NCBI GenBank assembly: GCA_017631155.1
Contig: JAGBTV010000084.1
Coordinates: 1-64,000 of the forward strand
Direction of reading: 5' to 3'
Length of the DNA: 64,000 nt
DNA from: Oscillospiraceae bacterium
GTDB taxonomy: Bacteria; Bacillota; Clostridia; Oscillospirales; Oscillospiraceae
Position numbers and translations under genes: made by a program
The notes under the pieces: model-generated
Databases searched by the model: none
Told to the model about the DNA's origin: nothing
The model's input: only the letters and a program-made list of their open reading frames with translations
Shown here: piece after piece, positions 18,210 through 25,377 of the stretch
Layout of the letters: every line of letters starts with the position of its first letter
Numbering within the stretch: position 1 is the stretch's first letter

Positions 18210-18494
18210 TTGAACAATAAGTTCGGTTCTGATTATATAACGATCACAGATGATGAAGGTCATGAATATGAACTCGAAGTGTTGAATACACTAGAGTATA
18301 GCGGCTCTAGTTATTTAGCTGTTATCCCCGCAGAGGGTGATGTCACAGATCTGTCCAATCTACAAGTGTGTATTATTAAGTCTGTGGAAGAAAACGGTGA
18401 GTCTATTCTTTACACAGTTGACGATGAAGAAGAGTTGTCTGCAGTCAACAATCTTCTTATGGATTCCATTTTTTCTGAAGAGTATGAAATTTAA
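18210..18494 (+). CDS. DUF1292 domain protein
   Basis: A 94-residue acidic protein of the DUF1292 family, common in Firmicutes; Bacillus YrzB belongs to it and lies in the yrzL/yrrK(ruvX) locus. Family hallmarks are the opening ITITDDEGHEYELEVLNTLE and YLAVIPAE. I use the TTG at 18210 as the start because GGGGTGAT precedes it and a good promoter ends just upstream. The function is not known. It is followed directly by the 6S RNA gene. Confidence 0.8.
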   Translation: MNNKFGSDYITITDDEGHEYELEVLNTLEYSGSSYLAVIPAEGDVTDLSNLQVCIIKSVEENGESILYTVDDEEELSAVNNLLMDSIFSEEYEI

Positions 18495-18724
18495 AACACC
18501 CTGCTTGGTGCGTGATGCATTCTTTTGGACCCACATTTTATATTAGGGATGCAGGATTTCTTGTTCTGTTTGCAGACCTCCCGCCTGCGCTTTGACGTAT
18601 GGTGGACGTTGGGAGCAGTAATGAACCGGAGCGGCAACCCACCTGCCTTTTGTGCAGGTCATAATTGAATGCACACGGCTAAAGCGGGATTGACATGGGG
18701 AGTATTTGCTCCCCATGTTTTTTC
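18495..18724 (+). ncRNA. ssrS: 6S RNA
   Basis: 6S RNA mimics an open promoter and holds the housekeeping RNA polymerase. The region matches the Clostridia form as I recall it: a closing stem pairs CTGCTT (about 18502) with AAGCGG (about 18681), and TGCATTC pairs with GAATGCA. The central conserved strings GACCTCCCGCC, GTGGACGTTGGGAGCAGTAA and CGGCAACCCACC are present, with a small ACCTGC/GCAGGT hairpin. The 3' end runs into an intrinsic terminator. The exact 5' end is uncertain, and I see no strong dedicated promoter, so it may be cut from the DUF1292 transcript. Confidence 0.88.
18693..18724 (+). terminator. Terminator of 6S RNA
   Basis: ACATGGGGAG pairs with CTCCCCATGT around a TATTTG loop, followed by a run of Ts. 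Confidence 0.9.
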
Positions 18725-18784
18725 TTATTTTATTCAAAAACATTGGATATATAAATATTTTCTGTCAAAAATGCAAAATACCAC

Positions 18785-18813
18785 TTGAAACTAACATGCA
18801 AATCAGTTATAAT
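18785..18813 (+). promoter_or_regulatory. Promoter of the foldase gene
   Basis: TTGAAA, a 17-base spacer, TATAAT, close to the sigma-A consensus; the start codon lies 65 bases downstream. Confidence 0.8.
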
Positions 18814-18878
18814 GCTGTAGTCTATGCACAGTAATATCGTGCATTTTATCCAAAAGCACAATGAGAGGAATTGATTAC

Positions 18879-20528
18879 ATGAGCGCATCCAGTAAGAAAA
18901 AGCTCCGTAAGGAACAAAATGCTGCCGCTTTAACTGAAAAGCAGCAAAAGCAACAAAAGGACAAAAAAAGTTTGAAGATGTACACCCTTACTTTTGTTGT
19001 CAGCATGGTTCTTATCGTTGCATTAGGACTTGGTATTGTCCTGTATAACCCAGTAAACCGCACATTGGACAAACGCACCACAGCTTTGACTGTAGCCGGC
19101 ACTGAATTGAACACTACAATGCTGAACTACTTCCTTGGAGATGCAATTGACAATGTTCGTACCGAGTACAAGAATGCATATGGCGACTATGACTTTATTT
19201 ATGCCGGTATGGAGGGTCTCGATTTTTACGCATCTTTAGAGGATCAGAATCACCCTGAACAGACCGAAAAGACCTGGGCGCAAGTCTTTATTGATAAGGC
19301 AATTGCCGATGCTTCTAACGTTTACAGCCTGTACAACGCGGCAGTAAACGCCGGTCACAAGTTGACTGAAGATGAAGAAACTTCCATTCTCAGCAACATC
19401 AATACCATGACTGCTTATGCAATTTACTATGCATATTACGACGGTTTGGATTCCTACCTTCAAGACCATTACGGTCCTACTGCAAACCAGGAAACTTATA
19501 CCGAGTATCTTCGTGTAAAAACAATGGCACAATCCTATTCCGAAGCATATTTTGATGGTTTGAAGTATACTGATGCGGATTATCGCGAGTTCGAGAAGAA
19601 AGATTATTATCATTACTCCTCTTACAACTTCTCCGCCTATGACATCGTTGTTAATAGTTATCGCAAGGGTGGCACCACAGACGAAAATGGCAACAAAACA
19701 TACTCTGATGCGGAGATTGAGGCAGCTCAGAATGCTGCAAAGGCCGACGCAGAATCACTTGGCCAAGGAGAATACAAGGATTCCACCGAGTTTGATAAGG
19801 CAATTGCTGCATTGGAGATCAACAAGGATAAGAAAGATGTTGCCTCCACCCTCTATGCGAAACAATTCGGTGGTGCATCAATTGCTCAGGAAGATATCCG
19901 CAAGTGGCTTTCTGATGAAGCCCGCACAACTGGTGATATTGGCGTATTCCCCCAGACTACAAAGGATAGCGACGGTAAGGAAGTCACGACCGGTTATACC
20001 GTTATTATGTTCCACAGCAGCACAAACAACACCATGAAGCTTGTAAATGTACGGCATATTTTGTTAAAGGTTGAAACCACCACCGACAAAGACGGAAATA
20101 CGGTACCTAAGGCAGAAAGCCTGGCGCAAGCTGAATCTAAAGCAAAGGAACTTCTGGACAAATTCAACAACGGTAAAATCCAAAACGGTGAAACCTTTGG
20201 CGCGCTGGCCAAGGAACACAGTGATGACGGTTCCGCCAAAGAAAACGGCTTGATAGAAGAGATTTATCCCGGAATGACTGTCGAAGAATTTGACAATTGG
20301 TGCTTCGATGCAAACCGCAAAGTTGGCGATACAGAGATTATCAAAACTGAATTTGGTGTGCATGTCATGTACTTCGAAGGGTTCTGTGATATGACTTATC
20401 GTGATAAGCTGATTGATTCTGAGCTTCGTGACGAAGCCACTACAGCTTGGATTGATGAGATTGTTAAGAATACTGAAGTTATTGTTGGAAAAACATCCAG
20501 ACTGCATACAGACCGCACCATGGCTTAA
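18879..20528 (+). CDS. Membrane-anchored peptidylprolyl isomerase, PrsA/SurA type foldase
   Basis: A 549-residue extracytoplasmic foldase. The cytoplasmic N-terminus is lysine- and glutamine-rich and is followed by a single membrane helix near residues 36-58 (LTFVVSMVLIVALGLGIVLY). There is no lipobox, unlike classic PrsA. A helical chaperone region follows, then a parvulin (PpiC) domain starting at VNVRHILLKVET and continuing through FGALAKEHSDDGSA and FGVHVMYFEG. I use the ATG at 18879 because GAGAGGAA precedes it. It has its own promoter and terminator, and probably helps fold exported proteins such as penicillin-binding proteins. Confidence 0.88.
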   Translation: MSASSKKKLRKEQNAAALTEKQQKQQKDKKSLKMYTLTFVVSMVLIVALGLGIVLYNPVNRTLDKRTTALTVAGTELNTTMLNYFLGDAIDNVRTEYKNAYGDYDFIYAGMEGLDFYASLEDQNHPEQTEKTWAQVFIDKAIADASNVYSLYNAAVNAGHKLTEDEETSILSNINTMTAYAIYYAYYDGLDSYLQDHYGPTANQETYTEYLRVKTMAQSYSEAYFDGLKYTDADYREFEKKDYYHYSSYNFSAYDIVVNSYRKGGTTDENGNKTYSDAEIEAAQNAAKADAESLGQGEYKDSTEFDKAIAALEINKDKKDVASTLYAKQFGGASIAQEDIRKWLSDEARTTGDIGVFPQTTKDSDGKEVTTGYTVIMFHSSTNNTMKLVNVRHILLKVETTTDKDGNTVPKAESLAQAESKAKELLDKFNNGKIQNGETFGALAKEHSDDGSAKENGLIEEIYPGMTVEEFDNWCFDANRKVGDTEIIKTEFGVHVMYFEGFCDMTYRDKLIDSELRDEATTAWIDEIVKNTEVIVGKTSRLHTDRTMA

Positions 20529-20536
20529 TCACTTTA

Positions 20537-20575
20537 ACATCCCGAATCACTTTGATTCGGGATGTTTCTTTATTT
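20537..20575 (+). terminator. Terminator of the foldase gene
   Basis: ACATCCCGAATC pairs with GATTCGGGATGT around ACTTT, then TTCTTTATTT. Confidence 0.9.
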
Positions 20576-20603
20576 GTTCGTAAATACCGAGTACTTCAAT
20601 GAA

Positions 20604-20648
20604 TAATTTCACCTCCTGTGGAAAAAATGCCCATAGGAGGTGAAATTA
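20604..20648 (+). promoter_or_regulatory. 18-bp hairpin covering the ribosome binding site and start of the TSUP gene
   Basis: Bases 20604-20621 pair with 20631-20648 along 18 positions, 17 Watson-Crick and one G-U, around a nine-base loop AAAAAATGC. The right arm contains GGAGG (20636-20640) and the A of the ATG, and the left arm is a perfect anti-ribosome-binding sequence (CACCTCC). Folded, it would block initiation. It has no T-run and lies after the foldase terminator, so it is not a plain terminator. Confidence 0.75.
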
Positions 20649-21007
20649 TGAAGTCAAAAAAAATATTTGGATCTATTTTCGCCGGCGGTGCAGCAGGGGC
20701 GATAAACGGACTGTTTGGTGCAGGCGGAGGTATGGTGCTGGTACCCATTCTTACTCGTTATACTAATTTAGAAGAAGATCAAGTATTCCCCAGCTCCGTC
20801 TCCATAATTTTGCCAATTTGCATCATATCCATATGTGCAAACATCAAAAATAGTGGTCTGCCGCTGCAAGAAAGCTGGCCTTACCTCACAGGAGGCATTA
20901 TCGGCGGTCTTCTTGCAGGATTTCTTGGCCATTATATTCCTGTAAAATATCTCCACCGAATTTTAGGCTTATTGATTCTATGGGGAGGCATTCGGTACCT
21001 ATGCTAA
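20648..21007 (+). CDS. TSUP (TauE/SafE) family permease, half-length, first of a pair
   Basis: A 119-residue membrane protein matching one half of a TauE/SafE sulfite or sulfonate exporter. It has the family glycine-rich opening AGAINGLFGAGGGMVLVPIL and about four membrane helices, ending GLLILWGGIRYLC. Full TSUP proteins have two such halves in about 250 residues. The start ATG at 20648 follows GGAGGTGAAATT, which is buried in an 18-bp hairpin. The stop overlaps the start of the next gene. The substrate is unknown. Confidence 0.85.
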   Translation: MKSKKIFGSIFAGGAAGAINGLFGAGGGMVLVPILTRYTNLEEDQVFPSSVSIILPICIISICANIKNSGLPLQESWPYLTGGIIGGLLAGFLGHYIPVKYLHRILGLLILWGGIRYLC

Positions 21008-21366
21008 ATTCTGTTCCAATTGCAATCGTGGCAGGTGTAATTTTGGGATTCCTCTCCGGATTGGGCATTGGTGGCGGAACTATATTGATTCTTTGGTTAA
21101 CGCAAATTGTAAAAATGGATCCTACAATATCGCGAACAATCAATTTATTATTTTTCATCTCCACAGCATGCAGCGTCAGTATAATACGAATGAAAAGACA
21201 TCAAATACCTTGGCGCAGCATTTGGCCCGCTATCATAACCGGCTGTATTACCGCAGGAATCTTCACCTTCATTGGAGAAAAGCTTGATACGGATATCTTA
21301 AGGAAAATATTTGGTGGGCTTTTATTGATTACCGGATTTAGAGAGCTGTTTTATCGTGCCAAATAA
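21001..21366 (+). CDS. TSUP (TauE/SafE) family permease, half-length, second of a pair
   Basis: A 121-residue membrane protein homologous in plan to its neighbour: it repeats the signature as GFLSGLGIGGGTILILWL and has about four helices, ending GGLLLITGFRELF. The ATG at 21001 overlaps the preceding stop (ATGCTAA) and has GGGGAGG upstream, so the two halves are translated together and probably assemble into one transporter. Its 3' end overlaps the convergent ruvX gene by 16 bases. It could be an ancient split of one gene, or the unfused ancestral state. Confidence 0.85.
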   Translation: MLNSVPIAIVAGVILGFLSGLGIGGGTILILWLTQIVKMDPTISRTINLLFFISTACSVSIIRMKRHQIPWRSIWPAIITGCITAGIFTFIGEKLDTDILRKIFGGLLLITGFRELFYRAK

Positions 21367-21767
21367 TCCAGATATCCCGACAAAATTAACGATGCAGCCA
21401 CAGCATCAACCGTTTCTTTTCGCTTCTTACCGTGGTAATTATGTTGGGATAAAATATTATGCGCTTCCACAGTTGTTCTTCGTTCATCCCACATAGCAAC
21501 CGGCAACCCTGTTAAAGATTCCAATTTCTGTGCAAACTCGCGGCACAGCACTGCCCTGGGGCCCTCTGTGCCATCCATATTCTTAGGGAGACCTACAACA
21601 ATTTGTCCAACATCATTCTGTTTAACCAGCTGCAAAATGTCCTCCAATGCCTTTTCGGTATTTCTGCTGCGAATAACAAAGGTACTGCCTACAATGGAAC
21701 ACAGCAGATCCGAAATCGCAACTCCGGTTCGGGAATCGCCGTAATCTATCCCCATGATTTTTTTCAT
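21351..21767 (-). CDS. ruvX: Putative pre-16S rRNA nuclease / Holliday junction resolvase YqgF
   Basis: A 138-residue RNase H-like protein of the YqgF/RuvX family, which trims the 16S rRNA 5' end. The catalytic aspartate lies in GIDYGDSRTGVAISD, with VVGLPKNMDGTEG and the conserved MWDERRTTVEA downstream. The start is the ATG at 21767. It stands alone here, convergent with and overlapping the TSUP gene. In Bacillus it neighbours a DUF1292 gene, which here lies 3 kb away on the other strand. Confidence 0.95.
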   Translation of the reverse strand: MKKIMGIDYGDSRTGVAISDLLCSIVGSTFVIRSRNTEKALEDILQLVKQNDVGQIVVGLPKNMDGTEGPRAVLCREFAQKLESLTGLPVAMWDERRTTVEAHNILSQHNYHGKKRKETVDAVAASLILSGYLDYLAR

Positions 21768-21856
21768 GCGATATATTTCCTTTCGTTTTATATGCTTTCA
21801 TTATATAAGAACTGCAGCAAAAAGAAAAGCAAAAATTTTTGTTAACACCATAAGAA

Positions 21857-22081
21857 TTAGAAATTTAATATCCAAACAGCTGCACCCAGAAACACCCATC
21901 CAAGGGGTGTCAAAGGTGCGTTTAGCTGCGTAACATTAAAAATTGGTATTCCATTAATTGAAAGAATGCCTGAAATAACACCGGTAAATTCTGAAATTGC
22001 AATCCATTTTATACATATTTTATTCCATAAAATTTTCACAAAATCCACCCATAAAAAGTTATGCATGAAATTGTTCAACAT
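21857..22081 (-). CDS. Small hydrophobic protein, doubtful gene
   Basis: An open frame of 74 codons from the ATG at 22081, AT-rich, with two hydrophobic stretches (EFTGVISGILSINGIPIF and TPLGWVFLGAAVWIL). There is no ribosome binding site at 22081; a GTG at about 22039 has GGGTGGA upstream and would give 60 residues. I do not recognise a family. It lies between ruvX and the divergent rpmG promoter and could be chance. Confidence 0.3.
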   Translation of the reverse strand: MLNNFMHNFLWVDFVKILWNKICIKWIAISEFTGVISGILSINGIPIFNVTQLNAPLTPLGWVFLGAAVWILNF

Positions 22082-22138
22082 TCTTTAGATTCTTATGTGT
22101 TTTTCGTAAAAAAAGTAATGTTTTTTATAAAATAAATG

Positions 22139-22167
22139 TTGACTATAGCGACATCCTGTGGTAGAAT
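22139..22167 (+). promoter_or_regulatory. Promoter of the rpmG-secE-nusG-rplK-rplA operon
   Basis: TTGACT, a 17-base spacer, TAGAAT. The -10 box lies inside an inverted repeat GGTAGAA-TGA-TTCTACC (22160-22176). A leader of about 125 bases follows with several possible hairpins, including GGGCT/AGCCC. Confidence 0.85.
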
Positions 22168-22296
22168 GATTCTACCTGTGAAAAAAGGGCTTTTTTTGTG
22201 CGCCTTTTTCAGCCCCGGAGTGGCATTGTAGTGGCCACTATTCTAAATTTTTCTAGCCGTGGTCATGCAGGGAGGCAATTTTAAGGAGGTGCCGTT

Positions 22297-22446
22297 ATGC
22301 GCGTAAAAGTCACTTTGAGATGCTCTGAGTGCAAGCAAAGAAACTACAACACCATGAAAAACAAGAAGAATGACCCCGACCGTCTCGAAATGAAGAAGTA
22401 CTGCAGATTCTGCAGAAAGCACACCACTCACAACGAGACGAAGTAA
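22297..22446 (+). CDS. rpmG: 50S ribosomal protein L33
   Basis: A 49-residue zinc-binding L33. It begins [17 protein letters not shown] and has the two CxxC pairs of the zinc-containing form (CSEC and CRFC), ending [23 protein letters not shown] lies just upstream of the ATG. It is the first gene of the operon, 15 bases before secE, as in many Firmicutes; the tRNA-Trp gene often found next to it is absent. Confidence 0.95.
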   Translation: MRVKVTLRCSECKQRNYNTMKNKKNDPDRLEMKKYCRFCRKHTTHNETK

Positions 22447-22461
22447 GGAGGCCCACGAGTA

Positions 22462-22692
22462 ATGGCAGAAGTCAAAAAGCAAAGATGGTTCGGCAGAACC
22501 TGGGGCCGTATCTGCAGATACTTCCGTGAGCTGCGCAGCGAACTGAAGAAAGTTGTATGGTCTACCCCCAAGCAGGTACTGAAGAATACTTTGGTCGTCG
22601 TCGCCTGTGTTTTGATTGTTGGCGTCTTCGTCTATGTATTTGACCTGGTTGCAAACACCCTCATTACTGCTTTGATCGCAGCTTTCAACTAA
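22462..22692 (+). CDS. secE: Preprotein translocase subunit SecE
   Basis: SecE clamps the SecY channel of the general secretion machinery. The 76-residue product has the amphipathic segment RYFRELRSELKKVVWSTPKQ, whose WPS/T-type motif is diagnostic, and one membrane helix (LVVVACVLIVGVFVYVFDLV). The start follows AAGGAGG. It lies between rpmG and nusG, the universal arrangement. Confidence 0.96.
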   Translation: MAEVKKQRWFGRTWGRICRYFRELRSELKKVVWSTPKQVLKNTLVVVACVLIVGVFVYVFDLVANTLITALIAAFN

Positions 22693-22702
22693 GGTGTACG
22701 CT

Positions 22703-23233
22703 ATGGCAGAAACTGCAAAATGGTATGTTGTGCATACCTACTCCGGCTACGAAAACACTGTTAAAGCAACTATTGAAAAAACCATCGAAAGCAAAAAACT
22801 GCAGGATCGGATCCTGGCAATCTCCATCCCTATGGAAACCGTTACCGAAATTACCGAGTCCGGTGTCAGCAAGACCTACGACAGAAAAGTCTTCCCCGGC
22901 TATGTTTTGGTGAAAATGGTATATAGTGATGATACCTGGCATGTGATCCGGAACATCCGCGGAGTAACCGGCTTCGTTGGTACATCCAGCAACGACCCTA
23001 CCCCTTTGACAGACGACGAAGTATATCAGATGGGTGTCGAAAAGCGCGAAATCGTTGTTAATTATGCCGTTGGTGATTCTGTTCGAATCCTTGACGGCCC
23101 TCTCAGCTCCTTCACTGGTGTTGTGGAGAGCATCGATGTCGACAAGAACGCTGTAAGTGTTATCGTATGTATGTTCGGCCGCGAAACCCCTGTCGAGTTT
23201 GAACTCGACCAGGTTGAGGTCGTATCCCCGTAA
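22703..23233 (+). CDS. nusG: Transcription termination/antitermination factor NusG
   Basis: NusG binds RNA polymerase and modulates pausing and transcription-translation coupling. The N-terminal NGN domain begins MAETAKWYVVHTYSGYE and the C-terminal KOW domain has VGDSVRILDGPLSSFTGVVE. I use the ATG at 22703 with TAAGGTG upstream; a GTG at 22694 is less likely. The length of 176 residues is typical. Confidence 0.96.
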   Translation: MAETAKWYVVHTYSGYENTVKATIEKTIESKKLQDRILAISIPMETVTEITESGVSKTYDRKVFPGYVLVKMVYSDDTWHVIRNIRGVTGFVGTSSNDPTPLTDDEVYQMGVEKREIVVNYAVGDSVRILDGPLSSFTGVVESIDVDKNAVSVIVCMFGRETPVEFELDQVEVVSP

Positions 23234-23337
23234 ACGAATCGGACCGGTTTATCCGGTCGGAACGTGGGAGGGGCTAAAGCCCCGAAAGAAATGCGCAAAG
23301 CGCATCATTACCACATTTTATTCAGGAGGTGCTTATA
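23231..23337 (+). promoter_or_regulatory. Structured rplK leader resembling the L1 binding site of 23S rRNA
   Basis: After a GACCGG/CCGGTC hairpin, GTGGGAGG (23264-23271) and ATTACCAC (23307-23314) flank two small hairpins (GGGGCT/AGCCCC and ATGCGC/GCGCAT). The pairing GTGG/CCAC with a GTGGGAGG strand opposite a TACCAC strand resembles helices 76-78 of 23S rRNA, where L1 binds. L1 repressing its own operon is known in bacteria; its use here is inferred. Confidence 0.65.
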
Positions 23338-23763
23338 ATGGCACAGAAAGTCACTGGTATTATCAAGCTTCAAATTAATGCCGCTAAGGCAACTGCATCC
23401 CCCCCCGTTGGTCCCGCTCTCGGTCAGCACGGTGTTAACATCGCTGCTTTTATCAAGGAATTCAATGCCCGTACTCAGGCAATGGAAGGCTACAAGATTC
23501 CCGTTGTCATTACCGTCTATGCAGACCGCAGCTTCACCTTCATCACCAAAACACCCCCCACTCCCCTGCTGGTCCTGAAGGCCGCTGGTTTGGAGAGCGG
23601 TTCCGGTGTTCCCAACAAGCAGAAGGTTGGTTCTCTGACCGCCGCTCAGGTTACTGAGATCGCAAAGACCAAGCTGCCCGATCTGAACGTCAACTCCCTG
23701 GAAGCCGCTGAGAGCCAGGTTCGTGGCACCTGCCGTTCCATGGGTATCACTGTAGTCGACTGA
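23338..23763 (+). CDS. rplK: 50S ribosomal protein L11
   Basis: L11 forms the GTPase-associated stalk base with 23S rRNA. The 141-residue product has typical segments [20 protein letters not shown] and the C-terminal [12 protein letters not shown]. The ATG at 23338 follows CAGGAGGTGCTTATA. The codon use is strongly biased, as expected for a highly expressed gene. Confidence 0.97.
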   Translation: MAQKVTGIIKLQINAAKATASPPVGPALGQHGVNIAAFIKEFNARTQAMEGYKIPVVITVYADRSFTFITKTPPTPLLVLKAAGLESGSGVPNKQKVGSLTAAQVTEIAKTKLPDLNVNSLEAAESQVRGTCRSMGITVVD

Positions 23764-23773
23764 TAATTGCTAT

Positions 23774-23823
23774 CCGAGGAGATCTCCTCGGAAATGTGGG
23801 AGGATTTTTCCGCATCACCACTT
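23774..23823 (+). promoter_or_regulatory. Second L1-site-like element, ahead of rplA
   Basis: A perfect palindrome CCGAGGAGATCTCCTCGG (23774-23791) is followed by GTGGGAGG (23796-23803) and, after a short TTTTTCCGC segment, ATCACCAC (to 23821). The layout repeats that in front of rplK. It sits 17 bases before the rplA start, close enough to block its translation when bound. Confidence 0.6.
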
Positions 23824-23840
23824 TAAGGAGGATAATAACA

Positions 23841-24533
23841 TTGTTTAGAGGTAAAAAATACAAAGAGAGCGCGAAGCTGATCGATCGCTCTGTTCAGTAT
23901 GATCCCAACGAAGCCCTGGATCTGGTCGTGAAGGGTGCTTCTGCTAAGTTCGATGAGACCGTTGAAATCCACGTCAAGCTGGGTGTTGACTCCCGTCACG
24001 CTGACCAGCAGGTTCGTGGCGCTGTCGTTCTTCCCAACGGCACCGGTAAGACCCGCCGCGTTCTGGTTTTCGCTAAGGACGCAAAGCTGGAAGAAGCTCA
24101 GGCTGCCGGCGCTGACTATGTTGGCGGCATGGAGCTGGTTGAGAAGATCACCAAGGAAAACTGGTTTGACTTTGACGTTGTTGTCGCTTCCCCTGACATG
24201 ATGGGCCTGGTTGGCCGTCTGGGTAAGGTTTTGGGCCCCAAGGGTCTGATGCCCTCCCCCAAGGCTGGCACCGTCACTCCCAACGTAGGCGCTGCTGTTA
24301 AGGAAATCAAGGCTGGTAAGGTTGAGTACCGTTTGGACAAGACCAACATCATCCACTGCCCCATCGGCAAGGTTTCTTTCGGCGCTGAGAAGCTGCAGGA
24401 GAACATGGACACTCTGGTTGCTGCCATCGTAAAAGCTAAGCCCGCAGCCGCTAAGGGTCAGTATATCCGCTCTTGCGTCGTTGCTTCCACCATGGGCCCT
24501 GGTGTCAAGGTGAGCACTACTAAGTATCTGTAA
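23841..24533 (+). CDS. rplA: 50S ribosomal protein L1
   Basis: L1 builds the mobile L1 stalk near the E site and is a known translational repressor of its own operon. The product is 230 residues from a TTG at 23841 with TAAGGAGG well placed upstream; it begins [10 protein letters not shown]. The diagnostic signature [21 protein letters not shown] and the segment [20 protein letters not shown] are present. A bidirectional terminator follows, so rplJ and rplL are not on the same transcript. Confidence 0.97.
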   Translation: MFRGKKYKESAKLIDRSVQYDPNEALDLVVKGASAKFDETVEIHVKLGVDSRHADQQVRGAVVLPNGTGKTRRVLVFAKDAKLEEAQAAGADYVGGMELVEKITKENWFDFDVVVASPDMMGLVGRLGKVLGPKGLMPSPKAGTVTPNVGAAVKEIKAGKVEYRLDKTNIIHCPIGKVSFGAEKLQENMDTLVAAIVKAKPAAAKGQYIRSCVVASTMGPGVKVSTTKYL

Positions 24534-24545
24534 TCATTCTGATTA

Positions 24546-24580
24546 AAAAATCCCACAGGCGTTAGCCTGTGGGACTTTTT
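24546..24580. terminator. Bidirectional terminator between rplA and the ABC transporter genes
   Basis: TCCCACAGGC pairs with GCCTGTGGGA around GTTA, with As before and CTTTTTATTT after, serving both convergent transcripts. Confidence 0.92.
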
Positions 24581-24582
24581 AT

Positions 24583-25377
24583 TTAAGAAAGTAACATTTT
24601 ATCGTTAACTTCGTCAGAACCGCTGGCTTTGCTAAACAGATCCAACAGTTGCTCAACAGTCAGTTGCTTCTTCTCTTCACCGCTGACATCCACAACAATT
24701 CGTCCATTATGCATCATAATCAAACGATTACCATATGCAATCGCGTCGCGCATATTATGCGTAATCATCATAGTAGTCAAATTGTTTGCAGAAACAATTC
24801 TCTCTGTTACCTCCAACACTTTTGCAGCAGTTTTCGGATCAAGAGCAGCCGTGTGTTCGTCTAAAAGCAAAAGCTTAGGTTGGCGCAGAGTCGCCATAAG
24901 AAGGGTCAGTGCCTGACGCTGGCCGCCGGAAAGCAGTCCAACCTTGGCTGTCAGGCGGTTTTCCAAGCCGAGTCCAAGGATCTTCAGTTGTTCACGATAG
25001 TTCTCTCTCTCCGCCTTGCTGATACCGGCTTTCAGACCTCTAAGCTTACCGCGGCGAGCAGCCAATGCCAGATTTTCTTCTATCTGCATTGTTGCAGCTG
25101 TACCCATCATGGGATCCTGAAATACGCGACCAATATACTTTGCGCGGCGATATTCCGGAAGATGTGTAACATCCACACCATCGACAATAATCTGACCCAT
25201 CTCGACACTGTGAACGCCCGCTACACAGTTCAGCATTGTGGACTTACCTGCGCCGTTACCACCAATTACTGTAACGAATTCGCCTTCTTTCAAATGCAGG
25301 TCAACCCCTTGCAGAGCAATCCGCTCATTGACGGTGCCAGCATTAAAGGTCTTAAAAACATTTTTGAGTTCAAGCAT
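24583..25377 (-). CDS. ABC transporter ATP-binding protein (TrpXYZ-like uptake system)
   Basis: A 264-residue ATPase with Walker A GGNGAGKST, signature LSGGQRQAL and Walker B LLLDEHTAALD. The DEHTAALDPKTA form is typical of ATPases paired with PF04392-type binding proteins. The ATG at 25377 follows GGAGAAGGAAC and overlaps the permease stop by 8 bases. It is the last gene of the binding protein-permease-ATPase operon. Relatives import aromatic amino acids or related solutes; the substrate here is not shown. Confidence 0.9.
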   Translation of the reverse strand: MLELKNVFKTFNAGTVNERIALQGVDLHLKEGEFVTVIGGNGAGKSTMLNCVAGVHSVEMGQIIVDGVDVTHLPEYRRAKYIGRVFQDPMMGTAATMQIEENLALAARRGKLRGLKAGISKAERENYREQLKILGLGLENRLTAKVGLLSGGQRQALTLLMATLRQPKLLLLDEHTAALDPKTAAKVLEVTERIVSANNLTTMMITHNMRDAIAYGNRLIMMHNGRIVVDVSGEEKKQLTVEQLLDLFSKASGSDEVNDKMLLS

